DNA of 64,000 nt, taken from Variovorax gracilis (GTDB lineage: Bacteria > Pseudomonadota > Gammaproteobacteria > Burkholderiales > Burkholderiaceae_C). Location: the NCBI RefSeq assembly GCF_030317115.1, contig NZ_JASZYF010000008.1, positions 124,001 through 188,000 on the forward strand, read 5' to 3'. Positions 57,970 through 64,000 of this stretch are shown here, piece by piece. The notes under the pieces were generated by a model. That model ran no database searches, was not told where the DNA came from, and worked only from the letters and a program-made list of their open reading frames with translations. Each line of letters begins with the position of its first letter. Position 1 is the stretch's first letter. The position numbers and the translations under genes are program-made.

Positions 57970-57979
57970 GTGAGGCACC

Positions 57980-58303
57980 ATGCTGTATCGATTCCAATCT
58001 CGGGCAACTCCCCCCTTCGTGATGCTCGAGGTGCATGCGCGCCAGCTCTTCGACATCATCGGAAAAGCGCCGACACCGAAGGGTGTCATCACGGGCGAGC
58101 AAATGCCGGCTGCCATTGCGGCGCTGGAAGCGGCCATGGCCAACGAGGGCCGCAATGCACACAACGCGGACTCCTATGCGGTCGAAGGCCACGACGAGGA
58201 TGCGGAGAAGCAGCACATCGGCCTGCGCCAGCGTGCCGCTCCCCTGCTGCACATGCTGAAGGACTCCCTCGCGGACGGCAAGGACGTCGTCTGGGAGGTT
58301 TAG
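57980..58303 (+). CDS. DUF1840 family protein
   Basis: A 107-residue soluble protein (MLYRFQSRATPPFVMLEVHARQLFDIIGKAPTPKGVITGEQMPAAIAALEAAM and RQRAAPLLHMLKDSLADGKDVVWEV). This matches DUF1840, a proteobacterial family of unknown function. The 10-base gap suggests an operon with the CFA-like methyltransferase. A paired repeat follows the stop. Confidence 0.8.
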   Translation: MLYRFQSRATPPFVMLEVHARQLFDIIGKAPTPKGVITGEQMPAAIAALEAAMANEGRNAHNADSYAVEGHDEDAEKQHIGLRQRAAPLLHMLKDSLADGKDVVWEV

Positions 58304-58312
58304 GTAGGCACA

Positions 58313-58490
58313 CCCCCAGGCTTCGCGCACTTCGTGTCGCTGCGCCTACCCCCTTGCTGGGGGCGCCGCATGCGGCCCGGCGGAGCCGGTTCCGCTGCGG
58401 CTCACGAATGGGTGGCCGAGTCACCCGATCCGGCGGGTATTGCCCCCTGGAAGCGGGTGGGCGTCCGCACGAAGTGGGCAAGCCTGGGGG
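58313..58490. repeat. Paired inverted intergenic repeat (copy B)
   Basis: Two arms (58313-58364 and 58439-58490), roughly 52 bases each, are inverted copies of each other; each has CCCCC-AGGCTTCGC/GCC near the outside and a CCCC(C)T...GGGG(G) palindrome inside. The middle shares 25 identical bases with copy C (58371-58395 and 63359-63383). It fills the space between two convergent stops, like a bacterial interspersed mosaic element. Confidence 0.75.
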
Positions 58491-58491
58491 G

Positions 58492-59508
58492 TCAGTCCAC
58501 CTTCGCGCCTGACGCCTTCACGACCTTTGCCCACTTGGCGTGTTCGTTGTCGATCAGCTTGGCGAATTCGGCGGGGGTGTTGCCGCTGGGGATGGCGCCT
58601 TGGGCGACCAGCTTTTCCTTGATGGCGGGCGTGCCCAGCGACTTCGCCACCTCCTGCTGGATGCGGTTGATGATGTCCGGTGGGGTGCCGGCGGGGGCCA
58701 GCAGGCCGAACCACGAGCTGGCCTCGTAGCCCTTGAGCGAGGGGCCGCCGGCTTCTTCGACCGTGGGCACATCGGGCAACGCGGGTGAGCGCTGCGAGCT
58801 GGTCACCGCCAGCGCCTTGAGCTTGCCGCCCTTGATCTGCTGCATCGAGGACGGCAGGTTGTCGAACATCACGTCGGCATTGCCACCCACCAGGTCCAGC
58901 AGCGCCGGGCCCGATCCGCGGTAGGGGATATGCGTCATGAAGCTGCCGGTCATGGTCTTGAAGAGCTCGCCGGCCAGGTGGATGGAGGTGCCGCTGCCGC
59001 TCGACGCCATGTTGAGCTTGCCGGGGTTGGCCTTGGCGTACTTCATGAAGTCTGCGACGTTGTTGATGCCGAGCGCCTTGGCCTTGTCGACGTTCATCTC
59101 CATCACGTTCGGCACCGCAGCGACCAGGGTGATCGGCGCGAAGTCCTTGATGGGGTCGAAGGGGAGCTTGGGATACAGCGCGCGGTTGATACCGTGCGTG
59201 CCGACCGTGCCCATGAGCAGCGTGTAGCCGTCGTTGGGCGACTTCGCCACGATCTCGGCACCCACGTTGCCGCCGGCGCCGGCCCGGTTGTCGACGATGA
59301 ACTGCTGGCCGAAGGCCTTGGACAGCTCCGGCGCGATGGCGCGTGCCAGGATGTCGGTCGTGCCACCCGGCGCGAACGGCACGACGATGCGCACAGGCTT
59401 GGTCGGCCAGGTGGACTGCGCAGCGGCCGGCCCTGCGGCGAAGGCCACGGCCGCCATCGCGGCGAGGGCCAGCGCGGAGCGGCGACGGAATGGGGAGGAG
59501 AGGGTCAT
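58492..59508 (-). CDS. Bug-family TTT periplasmic solute receptor
   Basis: A 338-residue exported receptor: signal [32 protein letters not shown], then [66 protein letters not shown] and [28 protein letters not shown]. It captures carboxylates in the periplasm for a tripartite tricarboxylate transporter coded elsewhere. It is 107 bases behind a MarR gene and may belong to the E1 operon. Confidence 0.88.
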   Translation of the reverse strand: MTLSSPFRRRSALALAAMAAVAFAAGPAAAQSTWPTKPVRIVVPFAPGGTTDILARAIAPELSKAFGQQFIVDNRAGAGGNVGAEIVAKSPNDGYTLLMGTVGTHGINRALYPKLPFDPIKDFAPITLVAAVPNVMEMNVDKAKALGINNVADFMKYAKANPGKLNMASSGSGTSIHLAGELFKTMTGSFMTHIPYRGSGPALLDLVGGNADVMFDNLPSSMQQIKGGKLKALAVTSSQRSPALPDVPTVEEAGGPSLKGYEASSWFGLLAPAGTPPDIINRIQQEVAKSLGTPAIKEKLVAQGAIPSGNTPAEFAKLIDNEHAKWAKVVKASGAKVD

Positions 59509-59615
59509 GCTGGAATTCCTGTGAATGAGAGCGGGTCGGGTGCCGTCTCGGTGCACCTGTTTTTACAGGTGAAGCGTACCCGGCGGCGCGGGTGAAAACC
59601 CCGGCCGCGCCCGGC

Positions 59616-60071
59616 TCAGGCCGCTGTGCCCAATTCGACCGTCCCGGCCACCGAGGCGATCAGCTTGTCCAGCGTGGCGTTCATCTCGCGCAGTTCCGCC
59701 GGATCGACGCGGGCGAACAGTTCTGCCTCGCGCTCGCGCGCCTGCGCACTGACCGTTGCGTACAGTTCCTTGCCGATGCTGCTCAGATAGAGCCTGCTGC
59801 GCCGCAGATCGGTCGGGTCCTCGTGGCGGTGCAGGCGCTTGTGGCGCTGCAGGCCGGCCAGCGCACGGCTGACCGCCATCTTGTCCAGGCCCGTGAGATC
59901 CGCGACCTGTGTGGCCGTGAGTCCGGGCTGCGCACCCAGCACCGCCATCGCGCGCCACTCGTTGAGCGTCAACTGGTGGCGCCGCCCCACGCGCTGCTGG
60001 AAGGGCCGCGCCGTCAGGTTGACGACGCGGACCAGCTTGAAGAAGACCGAGTCTTCCAGCCCTGAGTTCAT
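59616..60071 (-). CDS. MarR-family transcriptional regulator
   Basis: A 151-residue MarR (LTLNEWRAMAVLGAQPGLTATQVADLTGLDKMAVSRALAGLQRHKRLHRHEDPTDLRRSRLYLSSIGKELY). The recognition helix is TGLDKMAVSRALAGLQ. It overlaps the stop of the E1-beta gene by ATGA and so is made together with the dehydrogenase, likely as its own local regulator. The ligand is not known. Confidence 0.83.
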   Translation of the reverse strand: MNSGLEDSVFFKLVRVVNLTARPFQQRVGRRHQLTLNEWRAMAVLGAQPGLTATQVADLTGLDKMAVSRALAGLQRHKRLHRHEDPTDLRRSRLYLSSIGKELYATVSAQAREREAELFARVDPAELREMNATLDKLIASVAGTVELGTAA

Positions 60072-61078
60072 CCGAGCAGCGCCCTGGCGCCCTTCACGAT
60101 CTGTTCGATGCCCACACGCGATTGCGCCTCCAGCACCGGCGCATAGCCGACAGGAATGCGCGGCGCGCCCAGCCGCGCGACGCGGCAGCCGGTCGCCTCG
60201 GCGGCGGTCGCGGCGATTTCTGCGCCGAAGCCTGCCGCCTGCACTGCTTCGTGGACCACCAGCAGGCGCCCGCTGCGACCGCAAGAGGCGAGCACCGCCT
60301 CGCGGTCCCAGGGCCAGAGCGTGCGCAGGTCGATCAGATCGACCGCAATGCCTTCCGCCGCCAGTGCATCGCAGGCGGAGATGCACGCGTGCATCTGCTT
60401 GCCCCAGCTCACCAGCGTGAGCGCGTCGCCCCGGCGAACATGCGCCGCCTTGCCCAGCGCCACCTCCACGCCTTCGTCCACCGGGCCGCGCACACCCCAG
60501 AGCGTCTTGTGCTCGATGTACACCACCGGATCGCCGCAGCGCAACGCGGCTCGCAGCAGCGCGTAGTTGTCCTGCGGCGTCGACGGGCACACCACCACCA
60601 CGCCCGGCAGATGTGCGAACCAGGCTTCGAGCGATTGCGAATGCTGCGCCGCCGAAGAGTCCCAGATGCCGCCCGGCATGCGGGCCACCAGCGGCACGCG
60701 GCCCTGGCCGCCGAACATGAAGCGGTTCTTGGCGGCCTGGTTCACCAGTTCGTCCATGCCGCACAGCGCGAAGTCGACCACCCGCATCTCGACCACCGGA
60801 CGCAAGCCGGCGAGCGCCATGCCGACGCCGGCGCCCATGATCGCGGCCTCGGAGATGGGCGTGTCGATCACGCGCTGCGCGCCGAAGGCGTCCTGCAGGC
60901 CCTTGTACTGGCCGAAGATGCCGCCGCGGCCGACGTCCTCGCCGAGCACGACCACGTTCGGGTCGGCTTCCATCTCGCGCCGCACCGCCAGCACGGCCGC
61001 CTCGGCGTAGCTGAGTTCCTGCCTGGTCGTGGGGGCGAGTGCCGCGCCGCCTCCGGCCATGTCGCTCGTCATATCCAT
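60068..61078 (-). CDS. 2-oxoacid/acetoin dehydrogenase E1 component, beta subunit
   Basis: A 336-residue TPP-enzyme beta subunit: LSYAEAAVLAVRREMEADPNVVVLGEDVGRGGIFGQYKGL, TPISEAAIMGAGVGMALAGLRPVVEM and a C-terminal transketolase domain (LLVVHEAVQAAGFGAEIAATAAE). It pairs with the alpha subunit to make the E1 heterotetramer. ATG 61078 has GGAG seven bases upstream; ATG 61072 is the alternative. No E2 or E3 gene is within reach. Confidence 0.85.
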   Translation of the reverse strand: MDMTSDMAGGGAALAPTTRQELSYAEAAVLAVRREMEADPNVVVLGEDVGRGGIFGQYKGLQDAFGAQRVIDTPISEAAIMGAGVGMALAGLRPVVEMRVVDFALCGMDELVNQAAKNRFMFGGQGRVPLVARMPGGIWDSSAAQHSQSLEAWFAHLPGVVVVCPSTPQDNYALLRAALRCGDPVVYIEHKTLWGVRGPVDEGVEVALGKAAHVRRGDALTLVSWGKQMHACISACDALAAEGIAVDLIDLRTLWPWDREAVLASCGRSGRLLVVHEAVQAAGFGAEIAATAAEATGCRVARLGAPRIPVGYAPVLEAQSRVGIEQIVKGARALLG

Positions 61079-62088
61079 TGGCCGGCTCCGGTGGTTTGCA
61101 CGTCGGTGAATGCGGCACTGGCGTCGGGCCACGGCGCGGCGTCCGCGGCGGCGAGCGCGGCATCGACTTCCGCATGCGCCTCGTTCTCGATCGCGGCGAG
61201 CGTGGCGGCAGTGATGCCATCGGTCATCAGTTGAGCGCGGGCATGCGCGATCGGGTCGGTTTCCAGCGCCGCAGCCAGCTCGGCCGGATCGCGGTAGGCG
61301 GCCGGGTCGACCGACACGTGGCCCTTCACGCGGTAGGTGAGGGCATGCAACAGGCGCGGTCCGCTGCCGGCGCGCACCTCGGCGACCAGCCTGCCGGCCG
61401 CAGCATGCACCGCGAACACGTCATTGCCGTCGACCTGGGTTGCCGCGATGTCCATGGCCTCGGCGCGTGCCGATGCGCCATCGCCGGCCGTCATCGGTCC
61501 GCTGGCGGTGGTCGCGCTCCAGCGGTTGTCCTCGCAGACGAAGAGCACCGGGAGTTGGTACACCCGTGCCCAGTTGAGCGCTTCGAGAAAGGGTCCGCGG
61601 TTGATCGCCCCGTCGCCGAAGAAGCACACGGTGATCGCGTCCTTCTTCTGGAGCTTCTGTGCGTGCGCCGCGCCCACGGCGATCGGGAGCCCGGCCGCGA
61701 CCACTCCGTTGGCGCCCAGCATCCCGACCGAGAAGTCGGCGATGTGCATCGACCCGCCCTTGCCGCCGTTGAAGCCCGTCGCCTTGCCGAACAGCTCGCC
61801 CATCATCCGGCCCAGGTCCGCGCCCTTGGCCAGCGTGTGGCCATGGCCGCGATGGGTGGAAGTGAGGTAGTCGGCCGGGGCCAGGTGGGCGCAGACGCCG
61901 GCCGGCACCGCCTCCTGGCCGGTGGAAAGATGAAGTGGGCCGCGCACCTTGGCACCGCCGGCTGCCTGCTGCCCATAGGCGCTCACGCCGCCCTGGCTCG
62001 CCGTCTCGGCAGCGTTCTCGAAGGCGCGGATGCGCACCATCGTGCGGTAGAGCGCGGTGCGCGCCGCCGCTGAATTCGCAAAGTCCAT
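61069..62088 (-). CDS. 2-oxoacid/acetoin dehydrogenase E1 component, alpha subunit
   Basis: A 339-residue TPP-dependent alpha subunit with GPLHLSTGQEAVPAGVCAHL, STHRGHGHTLAKGADLGRMMGELFGKATGFNGGKGGSMHIAD, GANGVVAAGLPIAVGAAHA and the TPP/Mg motif GDGAINRGPFLEALNWARVYQLPVLFVCEDN. Closest in pattern to acetoin dehydrogenase AcoA-type enzymes. GGAGA precedes ATG 62088. First gene of a set with E1-beta, MarR and perhaps a Bug receptor; divergent from xylF. Confidence 0.85.
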   Translation of the reverse strand: MDFANSAAARTALYRTMVRIRAFENAAETASQGGVSAYGQQAAGGAKVRGPLHLSTGQEAVPAGVCAHLAPADYLTSTHRGHGHTLAKGADLGRMMGELFGKATGFNGGKGGSMHIADFSVGMLGANGVVAAGLPIAVGAAHAQKLQKKDAITVCFFGDGAINRGPFLEALNWARVYQLPVLFVCEDNRWSATTASGPMTAGDGASARAEAMDIAATQVDGNDVFAVHAAAGRLVAEVRAGSGPRLLHALTYRVKGHVSVDPAAYRDPAELAAALETDPIAHARAQLMTDGITAATLAAIENEAHAEVDAALAAADAAPWPDASAAFTDVQTTGAGQWI

Positions 62089-62213
62089 ATCGTCTCCAGC
62101 ACTTGCACAGCGTGCATTCGGAGCGAAATCGTATCGCCCGTGACCAATCCGGATGTAGCGCATTTACCCGCAGGGAATGTCCCGATGCCGCAGCCGAGGG
62201 ACCGCTGCGATAG

Positions 62214-62234
62214 TTAGTTCGTTACTCGAACTAA
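62214..62234. promoter_or_regulatory. XylR-like inverted repeat upstream of xylF
   Basis: TTAGTTCG (62214-62221) and CGAACTAA (62227-62234) are perfect 8-base arms around TTACT, 39 bases before the xylF start. The arms are close to the TTAGTTTG/CAAACTAA arms of ROK-family XylR boxes, which fits xylose control. The regulator gene is not in the window. Confidence 0.55.
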
Positions 62235-62273
62235 TTAGAGCCAACGATTCATCCCAAGCCTGGAGACCCGCAC

Positions 62274-63296
62274 ATGAAGCTCGCACGCACCCTCACCACC
62301 CTGGCCTTCGGGCTGACCGCCATCGGCGCCTGCGCGCAAACCGTGGTGGGAGTGAGCTGGTCCAACTTCCAGGAAGAACGATGGAAGACCGATGAGGCCG
62401 CGATCAAGGCGCAGCTCGAAAAGCTGGGTGCCAAGTACATCAGCGCCGATGCCGGCGGTTCGCCCGAAAAGCAGCTCGGCGATATCGAGGGGCTGATGTC
62501 CAAGGGCGCCAAGGCGCTGATCGTGCTGGCGATGGACAAGGACGCCATCCTGCCCGCCGTCAACAAGGCCATGAAGCAGAAGGTGCCGGTGGTGGCCTAT
62601 GACCGGCTGATCGAAACGCCGGGCGTCTTCTACATCACCTTCGACAACGTCGAGGTCGGCCGCATGCAGGCGCGCGCGGTCTACAAGGTCCAGCCCAAGG
62701 GCAACTACGTGATGATCAAGGGCTCGCCCACGGACCCCAACGCCAACTTCCTGCGCGCCGGCCAGCAGGAGGTCATTGCCGACGCGGTAAAGAAGGGCGA
62801 CATCAAGATCGTCGGCGACGAATACACCGACGGCTGGAAGCCCGAGGTCGCCCAGAAGAACATGGAGCAGATCCTCACCAAGGTCGGCAACAAGGTCGAC
62901 GCGGTGGTGGCGGCGAACGACGGCACGGCAGGCGGTGCGGTCGCGGCGCTCACGGCCAAGGGTATTCGGGGCATCCCGGTGTCGGGGCAGGACGCCGACT
63001 TCGCCGCGCTCAACCGCGTGGCGCTCGGCACGCAGACCGTCACGGTGTGGAAGGACTCGCGCGAACTCGGCCGTGAAGCCGCCTCCGCCGCCGTCGCACT
63101 GGCGCAAGGCAAGCCGGCGGACAAGGCGGCCGACTGGAGCGGCGGCGAGAAGAAGCTCGCGATCTCCTCGCGCTTCCTGACGCCGGTGCCGATCACGCGC
63201 GACAACCTCGACGTCGTGGTCAAGGCCGGTTGGATCAAGAAAGACGAGCTGTGCAAGGGTGTGACTGGCGACAAGGCTCCTCCTGCCTGTAAATGA
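62274..63296 (+). CDS. xylF: Xylose-type ABC importer, periplasmic binding protein
   Basis: A 340-residue periplasmic sugar-binding protein (PBP family 1, XylF-like): signal [22 protein letters not shown], then [92 protein letters not shown] and [14 protein letters not shown], the D-xylose receptor pattern. It is followed, after a repeat element, by the permease gene. Xylose is likely; ribose-like pentoses are possible. Confidence 0.87.
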   Translation: MKLARTLTTLAFGLTAIGACAQTVVGVSWSNFQEERWKTDEAAIKAQLEKLGAKYISADAGGSPEKQLGDIEGLMSKGAKALIVLAMDKDAILPAVNKAMKQKVPVVAYDRLIETPGVFYITFDNVEVGRMQARAVYKVQPKGNYVMIKGSPTDPNANFLRAGQQEVIADAVKKGDIKIVGDEYTDGWKPEVAQKNMEQILTKVGNKVDAVVAANDGTAGGAVAALTAKGIRGIPVSGQDADFAALNRVALGTQTVTVWKDSRELGREAASAAVALAQGKPADKAADWSGGEKKLAISSRFLTPVPITRDNLDVVVKAGWIKKDELCKGVTGDKAPPACK

Positions 63297-63301
63297 AGCA
63301 C

Positions 63302-63395
63302 ATCCCCAGGCTTGCCCACTTCGTGTGGCCGCCCACCCCCTTGCAGGGGGCAACACCCTGCGGCCCGGCGGAGCCGGTTCCGCGGTGTTTCCCGA
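63302..63395 (+). repeat. Intergenic repeat inside the xyl operon (copy C)
   Basis: CCCCAGGCTTGCCCACTTCGTG...CCACCCCCTTGCAGGGGGC corresponds to the first arm of copy B and is followed by the shared 25-base middle block (63359-63383). It lies between xylF and xylH, where its hairpin could make the upstream mRNA for the binding protein more stable than the permease part. Confidence 0.7.
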
Positions 63396-63408
63396 ATGGA
63401 GTCGCCAG

Positions 63409-64000
63409 ATGAGTTCGTCCCCGGGCTTGTGGCGCCGCAGCGGCGTCGACCTCCGCCTGCTGCTCATGAGCGTGCTGCTGGTGGTGATGGCGATCGTGTT
63501 CCACGTCATGTCGGGCGGCGTGTTCCTGTCGCCCGAGAACCTCTACAACATCGCGCAGCAGACGGCGGTGGTCGGCATCGTGTCGACGGTGATGGTGCTG
63601 ATCATCGTGGCGCGCCACATCGACCTGTCGGTGGGCTCGGTGATGGGCTTCGTCGGCGTGCTGGTCGCGTACCTGCAATACACCGCCGGCTGGTCGTGGC
63701 CGGCGGCGAGCCTCGCAGGGCTGGCGGTGGCGTTGCTGGTGTCGCTCTACCAGGGCGGGCTGACCGCCGTGCTGGGCGTGCCATCGTTCGTGGTCACGCT
63801 GGGCGGGCTCATGTCGTTCCGGGGGGCCGCGTTCCTCGTGGCGGACGGCAAGACGCAGCCGGTCAACGACGAATTCTTCCAGCGCCTCGGTGGCGGCTAT
63901 GACGGCGGCATCGGCACCACGGCGACGTGGGTGCTGGCGGCGTTCGTCGGCGTCGTGCTTTTCGCCCGGATGCTGCAGAAGCGGCGCGCGCGGCAGCGCC
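63409..64000 (+). CDS. xylH: Xylose-type ABC importer, permease, N-terminal part
   Basis: The first 197 codons of a BPD_transp_2 sugar permease; it runs off the right edge. It begins MSSSPGLWRRSGVDLRLLLM and has several membrane helices (MSVLLVVMAIVFHVMSGG, TAVVGIVSTVMVLIIVARHIDLSVGSVMGFVGVLVA), the IDLSVGS motif that marks RbsC/XylH permeases, then TAVLGVPSFVVTLGGLMSFRGAAFLV. It follows xylF by 112 bases. The xylG ATPase gene would be expected nearby, outside the window. Confidence 0.87.
   Translation, partial: MSSSPGLWRRSGVDLRLLLMSVLLVVMAIVFHVMSGGVFLSPENLYNIAQQTAVVGIVSTVMVLIIVARHIDLSVGSVMGFVGVLVAYLQYTAGWSWPAASLAGLAVALLVSLYQGGLTAVLGVPSFVVTLGGLMSFRGAAFLVADGKTQPVNDEFFQRLGGGYDGGIGTTATWVLAAFVGVVLFARMLQKRRARQR

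Overview
The window is a high-GC, gene-dense chromosomal segment from a betaproteobacterium, almost certainly Burkholderiales, family Comamonadaceae, and most like Variovorax. Pointers are the DUF3567, DUF1840 and DUF3108 proteins, a PhaM-type PHA granule protein, two Bug/TTT solute receptors, FAD monooxygenase, CoA-ligase and enoyl-CoA hydratase genes for aromatic catabolism, and a split ribosomal locus that begins at rplN. I see no phage, insertion sequence, CRISPR array or plasmid backbone.

Layout. 1-2.8 kb: the end of an omega-amino acid aminotransferase, a ChaN-type lipoprotein, an AbrB-type membrane protein and DUF3567. 2.9-9 kb: a DUF3108 protein, then an aromatic-catabolism group (FAA hydrolase, divergent LuxR regulator, FAD monooxygenase, DUF2783 partner, Bug receptor). 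9-14.4 kb: a MORN-like repeat protein, a VOC protein, and a copper-handling operon (DUF2946, TonB receptor, fused YcnI-PCuAC protein). 14.5-16.6 kb: PhaM and a FIST sensor protein. 16.6-19.8 kb: two D-amino-acid-dehydrogenase-like genes in tandem on the minus strand, each behind its own tandem glycine riboswitch; the upstream copy and its first aptamer look decayed. 19.8-24.1 kb: an XRE regulator divergent from a lipid module (CREST hydrolase, MFS-PlsC fusion, PAP2 phosphatase). 24.2-29 kb: YiaA-like, STM0539-like, DUF2145 and zinc-ribbon membrane proteins, then an SDR divergent from an aldose 1-epimerase. 29-35 kb: tgt-queA, recG, and bactofilin with an M23 peptidase. 35.5-40 kb: oxyR, dps, ubiA, proC and a phytase-like esterase.

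40.4-49.4 kb is the complete spc plus alpha ribosomal set (rplN to rplQ, with secY, infA, rpmJ and rpoA), followed by an initiator tRNA-Met and a strong terminator. 49.7-56.6 kb is a minus-strand operon with ATGA junctions that encodes an aerobic aryl-CoA pathway: a salicylyl-CoA/2-aminobenzoyl-CoA monooxygenase-reductase fusion, MarR, a crotonase, an acyl-CoA dehydrogenase, an aryl-CoA ligase and a Rid protein. 56.7-58.3 kb: a cyclopropane-fatty-acid-synthase-like methyltransferase and DUF1840. 58.5-62.1 kb: an orphan 2-oxoacid/acetoin dehydrogenase E1 pair with MarR and a Bug receptor. The window ends inside a xylose-type ABC importer (xylF, start of xylH) behind a XylR-like inverted repeat.

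The most interesting items are the duplicated glycine-riboswitch/dehydrogenase unit with a probable pseudo-enzyme; the aryl-CoA operon, whose crotonase and Rid protein both lack the residues that define their standard activities and whose promoter implies a nearly leaderless mRNA; a fused copper-chaperone protein; and a family of paired intergenic repeats found at 3' ends of genes.
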